64,000 bases of DNA from Macrotis lagotis (Eukaryota; Chordata; Mammalia; Peramelemorphia; Peramelidae), in the NCBI RefSeq assembly GCF_037893015.1, contig NC_133660.1:283705534-283769533 (forward strand), read 5' to 3'. Of the stretch, positions 36,651 to 47,200 are shown piece after piece. Position 1 is the first letter of the stretch; the number at the start of each line of letters is the position of its first letter. A program made the translations under genes and the position numbers. The notes under the pieces were generated by a model that worked only from the letters and a program-made list of their open reading frames with translations, was not told the origin of the DNA and did not search any database.

Positions 36651-37781
36651 ATGGAGCCCGCGGGGCCCTGTGGCCTGTGCCCGGCCGGCGAGGCCAGGCC
36701 GGCGCGCTACACCTGCCCGCGCTGCAACGTGCCCTACTGCTCGCTGCCCTGCTACCGGGCGCACGGCGCCTGCGCCGAGGCCTTCTACCGGGACCAGGTG
36801 CTGGGCGAGCTCCGCGGCCGCACCGCCTCGCCCAGCCGCCTGGCGGGCGCCCTGCGCCGGCTGCGGCGGCAGCGCGAGGCCGAGGCCGAGGCGCCGGAGG
36901 AGCGCCCGGGCCTGGGAGGCCTGTGGGACAGGCTGCGGCCCGCCGAGCGGGCGGCCTTCGAGCGCCTCCTGAGCCGGGGCGAGGCCGGCCGCCTGCTGCC
37001 GCCCTGGCGGCCCTGGTGGTGGCGCGGCGGGGCGCGCGCGCCGCTGCTGCAGGAGCTGCGCCTGCGCGAGGACGCCGAGCCCGGCCCCGCCCCCCCGGAG
37101 CCCGAGCCCGCGGCCGCGGCCCCGCCCGTGCCCGCGCACATCCCCGCCCTGGAGCGGCTGGGCGGGCGCGCGCCCTCGCCCCTGCTGCGCTTCCAGCTGC
37201 CCAACGTGCTCTTCGCCTACGCGCACGCGCAGGGCCTGTACCACGGCGGCCTGGACGACGACCCCGCGCTGCTGCCGGACCTGTGCGCCACCGTGCTGGG
37301 CGTGGCCGGCGCGCTGGGCGCCCGCCAGACCTTCCGCTCCACGCGCGAGGCGCTGCACGCCGCGGCCCACGCGCTGAGAGCCGGCGCGCACCCGCCCGGG
37401 CCGCTGGGCGCCCGCGGCGCCATGCGCGAGGCCGCGCGCCTCCTGCTGGGCGAGAGCGCGCAGCCCGGCCTGCAGAAGCGCCACGTCCTGGCGGCGCTGG
37501 CACACCTGGCGCGCGCCTTCGGCCGTGCGCGCCCCCTCGTGCCCGCGGGCCCGCCGCGGGAGCGCCTGCACCGCGCGCGCAAGAAGTGCCAGTACCTGCT
37601 GTCCTGGACCAACGAGCACGAGGACGCGCTGACCGCGCTGGGCCTGGACTGCGCCCGCGAGTACCGCGCCGAGGAGGACGAGGCCGGCCAGGTGGAGGCC
37701 CTGAGCGGCGAGCTGCGGCGCCTGTGGGGGGGGGGCCCGCGCCCCCCGCCGCCCAGGCCCCTGATCCAGGAGCTGGCCTGA
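36651..37781 (+). CDS. ZNHIT2: ZNHIT2, zinc finger HIT domain protein
   Basis: A single-exon CDS of 376 codons (human about 403 aa). Near the N-terminus is a zf-HIT module with Cys7, Cys10, Cys22, Cys25, Cys30, Cys34, His38 and Cys41, all present (CGLCPAGEARPARYTCPRC, then YCSLPCYRAHGAC). The rest matches ZNHIT2, including RFQLPNVLFAYAHAQGLYHG and the C-terminal RLHRARKKCQYLLSWTNEHE. ZNHIT2 links the R2TP/prefoldin-like chaperone system to assembly of the U5 snRNP. The ATG (cgtcATGg) is the first in frame, at the start of the zinc finger. Third positions are nearly all G or C, so long overlapping frames exist on both strands. The 3' end faces TM7SF2. Confidence 0.96.
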   Translation: MEPAGPCGLCPAGEARPARYTCPRCNVPYCSLPCYRAHGACAEAFYRDQVLGELRGRTASPSRLAGALRRLRRQREAEAEAPEERPGLGGLWDRLRPAERAAFERLLSRGEAGRLLPPWRPWWWRGGARAPLLQELRLREDAEPGPAPPEPEPAAAAPPVPAHIPALERLGGRAPSPLLRFQLPNVLFAYAHAQGLYHGGLDDDPALLPDLCATVLGVAGALGARQTFRSTREALHAAAHALRAGAHPPGPLGARGAMREAARLLLGESAQPGLQKRHVLAALAHLARAFGRARPLVPAGPPRERLHRARKKCQYLLSWTNEHEDALTALGLDCAREYRAEEDEAGQVEALSGELRRLWGGGPRPPPPRPLIQELA

Positions 37782-37804
37782 GGGCGGCGGCCCACCCCCT
37801 CCCG

Positions 37805-37810
37805 AATAAA
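37805..37810 (+). terminator. ZNHIT2: ZNHIT2 poly(A) signal
   Basis: AATAAA 24 bp after the stop codon, followed by a GT-rich stretch (ctgtgtgtgtgtgtgcgcgc) that suits the downstream cleavage element. Confidence 0.9.
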
Positions 37811-38147
37811 GCACCTGCAGACCCCGGCCCTGTGTGTGTGTGTGCGCGCGCGACGGTGCAGAAGGACCACCGGGCAGCAGACCAGAGTCCGGGATCAGAA
37901 TTGTATTCGGGCCCCCAGCGGCCCCGCCCTCATCCTCCTGGGGGGAGCCGGAGAGGCGCCCACCTCATTCCCCAGAGGAGGAGACTGAGGTCCACGGTGG
38001 GCAGCTGGTAGCCCAAGGGTTAGACTGGCGTCGGGGGGGGGGGGGTCTCCTAGGATGGGTGGGGCAAGGTCTAGGGGAGGCTTTCTTCCACATGATTGGA
38101 GCCCCTCCTTTTCTCATACTGGCCACTCTCGGGGTAGGCGGGCTGGT

Positions 38148-41100
38148 TCAGTAGACGTAGGGGATGATGCGGTAAGGCACCCTGGAGCAGTATTCACGCC
38201 AGGCCAGGCCGTACTTCTGGAGACACTGGCGCTCATCGCGATCCTCCCGGTGCACCAGCAAGACGGTAAAGTAAAAAACGTAGAAATAGGGAAGCAGGTG
38301 CTTCACCCCTGCGGGAGGGGGGTCAGCTTCAGCTTCTGTCCAGGCCCCTTCCCCAAAGGTGGATCGCCTCCAGTTCCCACCCCTGCCCCCAATTCCTCTG
38401 TTGCCATCTGGAATCAAGACCTGGGGTTTCTTCCTTACACTCACAACAGGGCCAACCCTGGGTCTGGCACGATGCTGTACACCCACCCTGTCTTTCAGCT
38501 GCCAAACCTTATCATGGCCGACTCACCGCAGGGCAGGGACCAGGCCAGAGCCATGATGAGGTCTCCGAGGTAGTTGGGGTGACGGACCATACCCCACCAC
38601 CCTGATACCAGTAGGCGCCGCCCGGTAGCTGTGGGAATGGTCTCAAGACCTGCAGTAGATGATGGGAACCAAGAATCAGATAGGCAGAAGTCCAGATTGT
38701 CCTGGCACCCTCCTCGTGTCCTTGGGTCCCAGCTCACCTGCCACACTGGGATCAGAAGGGTTCCTCCGGAAGGTGTTTTTCTGAGTATTGGCCCCACGGA
38801 AGATATAGTAGCCAATCGCTGTGGGAGAGAGAAAGGTCAGATTTGAACAGGTCTGAGTGTTCCACTGAGCACTCCCAATTAGACTATGGCATGTCCGGGT
38901 TGGAAGAAGTCCTAGATGTTTCCAACCTCTTTATCATATAGCTGAGGAAAGCAGAGACCCAGAGAGAAGTCAGTCACTAGATGGAGGCTCTACGGGTAGT
39001 AGAATTGGGATTAGCATTGAGGTCTCCCAATTTCCTTAGCCCCTTCTCCATTGACTAACCAAATAGCAGACAAATGGCCCCAGCTACAGGCAATTCCAAA
39101 GACTGGGGATGATTCAGAAGGAACTGAGCTTGAAGACTGTAGATGAAGGGGACCCAGGCCAGGTCCCCAAAAGCCAGCATGAAGCCAAAACCGTCATGGA
39201 TGATGTCCATGGTGGTAAGAATTGCCTCCTGTTGGGAATAATCATCAGAGCCTGAGAGAGCAATTCCCCTTCTCTGCCTCCCCCACCACGTATCCTATAT
39301 CTCCTGTTCTAACCCGTACTCCCCAAGAGCTGTCTCCTCCCCACCTCCTAGAGTTATGAGAACTCCATGTGATGTTGGTTCTGTCATTTCTGCCCTAGAC
39401 TCCCTACCTTTAGGCTTCAGAATGCTGAACCCTAAAAAAGGCCCATCTCCATCATACCTCATTCCAGAGAGCATCTACCACATAAAGAAGCTGAAAGCCA
39501 TTGACCAGCCCCATGGCCAAGGAAGGGCAACCCCCCTGGTGTTCAGCCTCCCGCAACAGCAGAGCCAGGTTGATCAGGGCCTAAGCAGAAAAGAAGGTTC
39601 ACCTTGGGTTGGAGCTGTCCCTGCCCTAGTCAGCCCCCTCTACTGGAGTTAGCTCGCACTTCTTTGGACCCCAAGAACCTGCTTGGAACATCCTCAACCC
39701 AAGGGCATCAGGAAAGGATCTTAAGTTCAAATCCAGCCTCTTAAAACCCTGGGCAAGTCACTCAACCACTCAAGCCTCAGTTGCAAAATGGGGATAATGA
39801 CAGCACCCACCAGCCAGAGTTGTGAGGATTAAATAAGAGAATATGTAAAGTGCTTAGCACAGAACTGGGGCAAAATAGGTCTATGTACATCTTAGCTAGG
39901 ATTATTCATTTGTTAACAGAGTGAGGCCCTGGTCCCAAGCTAAGCCACTTTTCTCAGGCTTTTCATCTCCCCCCCCCCATCTCATCTCTGTTCTACTTTC
40001 CTCCCACACAAATCCAGTCCCGACAGGATGGAACATAGGACTTTCCCAATTCAGAGGCCGATAAATTGGACAATTTAGGGTAAAGGGTGTGTAGCAGGAA
40101 TTTCTGTGATTGAGTTTGCAATCCCTAAGAATGACTGCGAGTGGAAATGTGGCATCCAATAGCTTTTCAGTTGGGTCTGACCCTTGTGAGCCCATCTGGG
40201 GTTCTCTTGGCAGAGATCCTGGACTGGTTTGCCATGTCCTTCCCCAGCTATTTTGCAGATGAAACCGAGACAAAGCCGGTAGAGTGTCCTGACTGAGGTC
40301 GCCCAGCTCTAATTATCGGAGGTCTGATCTGAACCCTTCCTGATTAATCCGCTGCAGCACCACCTAATAAAAATCACTCAGCCATCTGATAGCCCAAGTT
40401 TAATTTGCATGTTTTTTTTAAAGCCTTTGACCTCAGTGTTAGTTGAGGCATCCTGGCCAGGTTTCTGCTCAGCCCCTAGCTTGGAGCTAGGCCTTACCCA
40501 ACCGATCATTCCTGGGCGAAGCTCACAAAAATACTTGAGATCAAAAAATCCAAATCGGGGGTTCAGTTCTCGGCCAAGGAAGAAGTCATAGATGACGTTC
40601 CCTGGAACGGGAAGGCAGGTAGCGGCGAGGTGTTTGCTGTCACCTGACCCAGCCCCCACTGAAAGTCTTGCTCAGTCTCAGTCCTCCATCTGCCTGGAAG
40701 TCACCTGGGTCTCACCTGAATTCCCCCCAGGGGCGAGGGCTGAGGGGGGCACCGTGAAGGACTTGAGGTAGAGGAGGAGGCTGAGGATGAAAGCTATAGC
40801 GGTGGCTGCTGAAGCCAATGGCAGGAGCAGCTCTGAGAGGTTCCCGAGGGGCAGACCACCTGCTAGCCCCAGCCCCACCAACAAAGCTGTCAGCCCCAAG
40901 CACTGGAAGCCTGGAAAAGAAAGTTTGGGTGCTCTGTCCCCGGAGGACGACCTATCCCATTCGGAAAGCCCGCGTCCAGCCCCCAGGAAACACAACTCCC
41001 CACTCCCAAATCCGGGGCCCGGCATCAGGCACGGCGGAAGTCCCTAGGACCTGCCTCTCCACTGTTCTGGGGGCCTAGGCAGGGTACCTAAGGTTGAATG

Positions 41101-42026
41101 AGCAGCACAATGCGTGGGGGGGGGGGCTCAGACACAGAAGCCAAACCTATCCGGGCAGTGCTGGCACCACCCATGCTGGGATTCGGGCCACTTTCCAAAG
41201 CTTTTTTCTCTCCGGGTCTGGCTCTGGGAGTCAGCGGGGGCAGAGGAGGCTAGGCTTGTATCCCCCCCCCCAACCCCTGCCCCTAGTCTGGGGGGCCAGG
41301 CCTAGGTGAGGCGAGGAAGTAGATGGGCACCATTGATTGGGTACTTCAGGCAGCTCTTGTCCCTCAGCATCATGCCCTCGGACACCTGCAGAGGACAGAA
41401 GGGGTCCTGAGCCCCGGCCCCCCAGCGCCTCCCCGCCCGCCCAGCCGGCCTCTCCCCCCTCACCTTGCCCAGGGGCAGCAGGTAGAGGCCGGCCTGCAGC
41501 CCCAGCCAGAGCAGCAGCAGCAGCGCCGCCCGCGGGCTCCAGAGGGCAGAGACGGGGGGCAGCTCGGGGGGCGGGCGGAGGAGGCTGCAGGGGCCCGACT
41601 GGCAGGTGAGCAGCAGGTGCAGCAGCGAGGCGGGCAGCAGCAGCAGGAGCAAGGCCGTCCCTGCGGCGAGAGGCAGCTGCCGCCCGGGCCCGGTCCCCCC
41701 AGCCCGGCCCCCCACCGAGATCGGCCCCCCAGCCCGGACCCCCCCGAGATCGGTCCCCCAGCCCGGACCCCCCCGAGATCGGTCCCCCGGCCCGGACCCC
41801 CCGAGATCGGTTCCCCAGCCAGGACCCCCCCGAGATCGGCCCTCCCAGCCCGGAGCCCCCCAGATCGGCCCCCCCAGCCTGGAGCCCCCCGAGCCCCCCC
41901 AGCCTGGAGCCCCCCAGATCGGCCCGCTCCGCGCGGCCCCCCAGACTCGGCTCCGCGACATGTACCGAGGGGCCCCCCGAACTCGAGCTCGCTGGGGCGG
42001 GGGGGCGCCGGCTGCGGCTGGGCCAT
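38148..42026 (-). CDS. TM7SF2: TM7SF2, delta(14)-sterol reductase
   Basis: Ten exons on the minus strand: 42026-41966, 41660-41464, 41385-41331, 40910-40716, 40601-40498, 39580-39458, 39228-39060, 38818-38738, 38649-38527 and 38308-38148. They encode 422 aa (human 418). It is a multi-pass ER and inner nuclear membrane enzyme that reduces the C14-C15 double bond in cholesterol synthesis. Family signatures are intact: [64 protein letters not shown] and [18 protein letters not shown], ending [10 protein letters not shown]. The exon 3 donor is weak (aatg|gtgccc). Intron 1 contains a GC-rich minisatellite and intron 5 contains MIR/MAR1 relics. On its own strand the nearest poly(A)-like hexamer is AATACA at 37907-37902, facing the ZNHIT2 end. 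CCAAT boxes on the plus strand lie near 42112 and 42141. Confidence 0.96.
39740..39905 (+). repeat. MIR SINE relic in TM7SF2 intron
   Basis: Carries ctgggcaagtcactcaacca, gttgcaaaatggggataatg and attaaataagagaatatgta in MIR order on the plus strand. Confidence 0.8.
40150..40375 (+). repeat. MAR1-like SINE relic in TM7SF2 intron
   Basis: Contains cagttgggtctgacccttgt, ggttctcttggcagagatcc, ggactggtttgccatgtcct and tgactgaggtcgcccagctc, the body of a MAR1-type marsupial SINE. Confidence 0.7.
41690..41940. repeat. GC-rich minisatellite in TM7SF2 intron 1
   Basis: Eight or so tandem units of about 27-33 bp, each near ccccgagatcggtcccccag followed by cccggacc. Units differ in C-run length and in variants such as cggccccccagcctggagcc towards the right. 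Because unit length varies, every frame is open on both strands, giving spurious glycine/proline-rich frames. Confidence 0.9.
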
Positions 42027-42860
42027 GGCTCCGGTTCTGCCGGGGGGAGGGGGCGCCGGGAGGAGGGCCCGGGCGGGGGGCGGGGCCGGCCCATCTGCCC
42101 GAGCCCGGCCTCCAATCGTCGGCGCCCGCTCGGCCGTCAGCCAATCAGAGCCCGCGGGGCGGGGCGGGCCGGTCGGCGCAGGCCGGCCCCGCCCCTCGGC
42201 CCAGCAGCTGTCCAGCTCGGCCTGGGCCGGGGCGGGGAGGGGCTGGGCTCCGCCGAGCGCCTTGACCCCCGCCCCCCGCCCTCGGAGGCTCCGCGGCCCC
42301 GAGACCCCCCGGGAAGCCCCGGCTCCTCTCCCCGCTCCTGGGCCGGGGGCCGCCCCTGCGGGCCCGAAGGCCCTCCAAGGGCGGCCCGGGCGGCCCCGGG
42401 GTCCCCAGCCCCGGGGCCCCTCGGCAGCTCCGGGGAGGCGCCAGGCCCCCCGTGCCCGCCCGGGACAGGAGGCTCCGTGAAGAGCCCGCGGCAGCTCCGC
42501 GGCCCGTGCCTCAGCCCCGGCCTCCTGCGCCCGCCACGCTCTCCGGCCCGGCCCGGGCCCTCGCCGTGTCCCGCGAGGCCTTGGCCGAGGGTGAACAGGC
42601 CTCAAGGCCAGCCACGGCCATGGCGAATTCTTGAACTTGAAAAGGCCCCGAGCCACGACCAAGGCGGAGCAGGCTGGTGCGGGGCCCCGGGCCGGCGTGC
42701 CTCTGCCTCCCCGCACCACGGGGGTGGGTCGGCTCCGCTGCCCCGGCTCATTGCGGCCTCCGGCGGCCACCCAGAACACCAGAGCGCCGTGGGCCGCACG
42801 TGGTGGAGACGGGCCCTTTCCAGGGAGGCTGACACTGACCTTGCAGAGCCAGCTCAGGGG
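42027..42860. promoter_or_regulatory. TM7SF2: TM7SF2 CpG-island promoter and flank
   Basis: Very GC-rich DNA immediately 5' of the TM7SF2 start (minus strand). It has ccaat at 42112-42116 and 42141-42145 and several GC boxes (ggggcggggc). No other gene is recognisable here; open frames on both strands follow from base composition. Beyond about 42.6 kb the CpG density falls. Confidence 0.6.
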
Positions 42861-42874
42861 CTGGGGGGCGGGGG

Positions 42875-43330
42875 GTTGGACCGACCACCAGACTGAAGGT
42901 CTACGGGCCGATCTGCTGACCTCGGCGCTCTATGCCCGTGAGACCTGGCCATTCTACCAGTGCCGGGGCAGGGAACCGGAGCGCTTCCATTTACATTGGC
43001 TGTGGAAGATTCGGAAGATGAGCCGGCAGCAGATACCGGACACCGAGGTCCTTTCCCCAGGGAAAGCGCCTAGCATGCCAGCATTACTGTAGAGAGGGCA
43101 GCTACCTTGGTCTGGCCACGTTAGAACGCCAGTCACATGCTCGCCGACAAAACACAGGGTCCGAAGACCCCTGAAGGTCTCACCGAAGGACTTTAGAATT
43201 GATTGTACAGTGTGGATGCCCAGCATGGTGTGCCCTCATCAGAGAGGGGGGCTGTGCTCCATGAAGATGGTAGAATAGAAGCAGCTCAGAGGATGACCCA
43301 CCCCGAGTGCTCCCACGGGCTAGTTGTGCC
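42875..43330 (+). mobile_element. Old non-LTR retrotransposon C-terminal relic
   Basis: The plus strand reads LTSALYARETWPFYQCRGRE, then RFHLHWLWKIRKMSRQQIPD and TEVLSPGKAPSMPALL. This has the layout of the region just after the reverse transcriptase of RTE/I/Jockey-like LINEs (LLYxxETWT...RFHxxCLRxI...IPDTEVLxRAGxPSIxxLL). Further right, weak matches continue to about 43.3 kb with stops. The clade is not settled. It is a dead fragment, clearly not L1. Confidence 0.6.
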
Positions 43331-43621
43331 CGCCCTGACCGAGCCTGCCCAGCTTGTCTCGGACACTGTACCTCAGCTCTAAGAGCGCCAGGACCCTCAC
43401 CACCCATGAGTTACCTTGCGTGTTTCCTCCCCATCAGCTCATGAGTTCCTTTCTGTACCGGCCCCCGCACAGCAGGGGCCCCAGTCCTTCATGAATTTCA
43501 CTGATTAAAATGACTAATACCAAATTCACGAGGTCCGGCTACTTCCCAGACTAGCATTTCCATAACACTTTCAGGCTTCCGAAGCACTCTCCTCATATGG
43601 CTCTTAAGACAAAAGGGCTCT

Positions 43622-43750
43622 GGGGGGCAGCTAGGTGGTGGAGTGAGTGGATAGAGCACCAGCCCTGGAGTTCACAGACAATTAATAATCACTTAGCTCA
43701 GTGACCTTGGGCAAGTCCCTTAACCCCACTGCCTCAAATAAAAAAAATTT
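43622..43750 (+). repeat. tRNA-derived marsupial SINE, internally shortened
   Basis: Head ggggggcagctaggtggtgg, then agcaccagccctggagttca. Part of the middle is missing before agacaattaataatcactta and tgaccttgggcaagtccctt. It ends in an AT-rich tail. Flanks aaagggctctggg and aaagcactctaggg may be a decayed target-site duplication. Confidence 0.85.
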
Positions 43751-44197
43751 TAAAAAGCACTCTAGGGTTCATATCATAGCTCTGGCACTGGCAAGGTAAC
43801 CCTGGGGAAGTCGTGTACCTTGCCCTTGGTGGGACCTAGATGGACTGTTGCACAGGAGGAGCTTAAGAAAGGCCTGTCAACTTGCCAGGGGCCCATTCTG
43901 AGCATCATCCCCAACACGGTTTCAGTCCCGGCTCTAACCAACCCAACCCGCCCCGCGCCCCCCTCCCTCCCCCCCCCCCCGTCCAAACTAGGAATGGCAA
44001 AATCCACATGAGTTTGCTCCCTTTTCTCCGCTGAGGACACCACCGACGAGAAGAGAAAGTACAGAGGATGGAAACTGAACAAGAGCCCAAGACCCCCAAG
44101 GTGCCAGGATTATGCCTTGGTGGGGAGGCTGGACCTTCTGCTTCTCCCCACTGCCTCAAAGGAGGACATCCAAGGAGAACCACTGGAGAAGACCATT

Positions 44198-44203
44198 TTT
44201 AAT
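44198..44203 (-). terminator. VPS51: VPS51 poly(A) signal
   Basis: ATTAAA on the minus strand, about 60 bp after the VPS51 stop codon. It is the only standard or near-standard hexamer close by. Confidence 0.6.
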
Positions 44204-44261
44204 TGATGGAGGGAAGGTGGGAATGGTTGGGCCAGGTTGTGGGCATCGGGGAAGCCTGTTG

Positions 44262-47200
44262 CTAGCCCCGCTCGCAGATGACTTCCACCACACTGGGCTC
44301 CATGGGCACAGGATCGAGGCAGCGCAGGGCAGCGGAGGCCACCACCTCATCCAGCAGCAGGTGGACAAGCTCTTCATCTGCCACGAAGCGCCACAGGTAA
44401 AGCTGGAGAAAATGGCAGTCCACCTGGACCTGCTGGAGGCCATAGCGGCCAAAGGTGCGCAGTCGGACACATTCCAACAGAGTCTTCAGACTGATCTTGA
44501 TGATGCCCGTGAGGACAGACACCTATAGGGGCAGGGGCAGGTCAGTGGGGACACCTGAAAGGGCAGGGGCAGGAGAGTGTGGACATCAGTAGGGGCAGGA
44601 GCAGGTCAGTGTGGATACCGGGAGGGGGAGGGGAGGGGGAGGTGGGCATGACAGAATTGACCCAAACAGGCCCAACTATGAAGCAGAGGATTCTCTAGGT
44701 TGATCTTAGAGGTCATGGAGGGTAGGAAGGTGGGAAGAGAGTGGGAGGGCGGAGGCAGGGGAGTGGTCTTCTCAGACCTTGTTGAACTCCACTGGGCTGA
44801 AGACATCAATGCGCTCCGAGAACAGCTTCTGAATATTGCTCAGGAGATTGGTGTCCATGGGGGCACTGGACAGGGAAGGCAGGAGGAGTCAACCCCAGGG
44901 GCTCCAGGCCTCCAGCTCCGCCCCCCGCCAGCCCCCACCACACCAGACCTTACCTGGGGGTGTAGCTGGGAGCATAGCGGCCCTGTTGGCGGGAGCTGCT
45001 GTACACAGAGAAGGTCCTCTTGCTGGAGTCACTGCTCTGAGCTTTGCGGACACCTTCCTCATACAGGAGCCCCACCTGTCAGGACACGCTGGGCTGGCTG
45101 GGGCTGGACAGGTCCCGGGGACCAGAGCAGGCCTTCCCACCCCCCAGGCAGCACCAGCTTGTCTGTCAGGGGAATGGGCAAGAGGGTTACTTCCTCAAGA
45201 TCCTCCACGGAGCAGGAGCCCGGGCAGGTGAGGCACAGATCAGGTAGAGATGCTGCCACTGAATGATGGGGGAGCAGAGTCTGCACCCCTACCCCCACCC
45301 CAGGCAGCCTCAGGGTCTTCTGGGAATCTCAATGTTGACACTCTCAGGGTCTCACCATCCCTGTGGGCCATCCCCCTCAGCCCCAGCACCTGCACATCGA
45401 TGGCGGTCGTGTCCTCCACCACACGCTTCATGACGGCCCGCACGTTGCGGGGTTCCAACGTGGTGAGCCAGTCGCGGGTCTCCACACTCTTCCGGAGCAT
45501 CTGGGACACCACCAGCCCCTGCACCTTCACATAGTGGGTCAGCAGCCTCCGGGCTGTCTCTCTCGCCTCTGCACACAGGGTGCTCACTGGAGTCACGGGG
45601 GAATGGTCCTGGGAAAGAGACATGGAGCAGGGAAAGGGGGCCCATCAGAATACCCCAAGAGAGAGGCATGTGGCAAGGTGGAGGAGTGCAGGAGCCCACT
45701 GGGCCTCTGGAGTCAAAATCTGTGTTCCAATTCTGACTTCTCCACTAGCTACTATAATCATGTGGTCATGGGAAGTTCCCTAAGCTGTCCAGGTCCCAGT
45801 TTCCCCTGCCCTTAAATGAGGGGACTGCACCTGATGACCTCCAATGTCCAATCACCAAACTGAAAGATATGGCCCCCACCCTCACCCATCACATGGAGGT
45901 GGAGCAAGAGATCAAGGCAGAGCCATCCATCCCAAGGACCCAGACTGAAATGCTGGCTCCGGCATCCCCTGGGAAGTGCCTTCTCCTCAGCCTCAGTTTC
46001 CTCCATCATCAAAGGAGCCAACAAGCTCTGATCCTCATCCTAGGGCAGTGGCCATGGAACAAGTCAGAGCTGAAGGGCTTTCTGGGTCATCACCTGTCCC
46101 AGAAACTGCTCATCAGTGAGGGTGAGGATGTAGGAGATGGTGGAGGTCTCGTAGTCCAGGCAGAGGCGGGACAGCAGCAGGAGCAGGGCCGGGGGTGTGG
46201 CCCCCCCCTTCTCACCAGGGCTGTCGCAGAAGCCTCGGGCAGTCTGACACATGGAGCGGATGAAGCCCACGATGAGGCCCTCGCGAACACCCTGGCTGCA
46301 GAACTCACCCTGGAATGAGACGCGGGAGATGGTCAGTGGGTCACCTAACAGGAGCAAGGGGCAAAACCAGAGGCACAAGCAGCCCGAGACGCTCTCCCTG
46401 ATGCCTTCTCCAGAGGCATCCTGGTGCAGTGGTCTGTGTCCCCAGGTCCTCTGGCTGGCCCACCCACCCAACCCACACCTTCTGAAACGACTTCCGTGGA
46501 GGCTCATCCCTCCCCTAGGAACCAGAGTGGGGCTACCCCTCACCCTGAAATAGGCCTTGTTGGAGAATGACACGTCCTTGGCAGTGAAGAGGTGCACGGC
46601 AGCCAGGGAGGCCTTGATGTGGCCCAGGATGGCCCCGGATACCGAGGCCAGGAGCTCCCCCAGACCCGGACCCTCCTTGCCTGCCAGCCGGGGGGCAGCC
46701 AGGGCCTGTCGCACATCCGTCAAGCAGCCCGAGAAGGCGGCACACAGGCCCCGGAGGTGTTGGCCCAGCCGCTCCCGGGCCGCCTGCTCCACAATCTCGG
46801 TGGCCCCCTCCGTCAGCCCCGCCGCGGGCAGCATGGTGCCCGGGGCCCGCAGGCGCCGGTGAAAACGATCCAGGGCCCGAACGAGGAGCGAGTTGTCCCC
46901 GCTCCCCTGCTCTTGCGCCAGCCGTCTCTCCACCAGAGCAAAGTAGCGGCCGCCCAGCTCCCGCGTAAAGGCCACCAGCTTCTCCGCACCCACCGGACCC
47001 TGGGCAGAGAAGAGCTCCTGGTAGGATGCCACCACCTGGCACAGTCCGCTCACAAAGCCGCTGCCACCGTGATCGGTGAATTCCAGTACGTCGGGGGCCG
47101 GAGGTGAGGGGCCCAGCTCGGCCTCTAGGCCGGACAGCTCCCCCTCCAGGCGACCCCGGGCGTGTGCCAGAAACTCATCACACAGCTCCTCCGCCGGCTC

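Noticed and set aside
36420-37814. A 464-residue open frame on the minus strand and long plus-strand frames over ZNHIT2
   Set aside because: They are a by-product of extreme GC bias at third positions in ZNHIT2. The text is low-complexity Arg/Ala/Gly/Pro with no family resemblance, while the ZNHIT2 frame has an intact zf-HIT motif.
41231-42779. Glycine/proline-rich frames of up to 439 residues around the TM7SF2 first exon
   Set aside because: They run through a minisatellite and the CpG island. The real exon 1 and 2 boundaries give the conserved TM7SF2 N-terminus.
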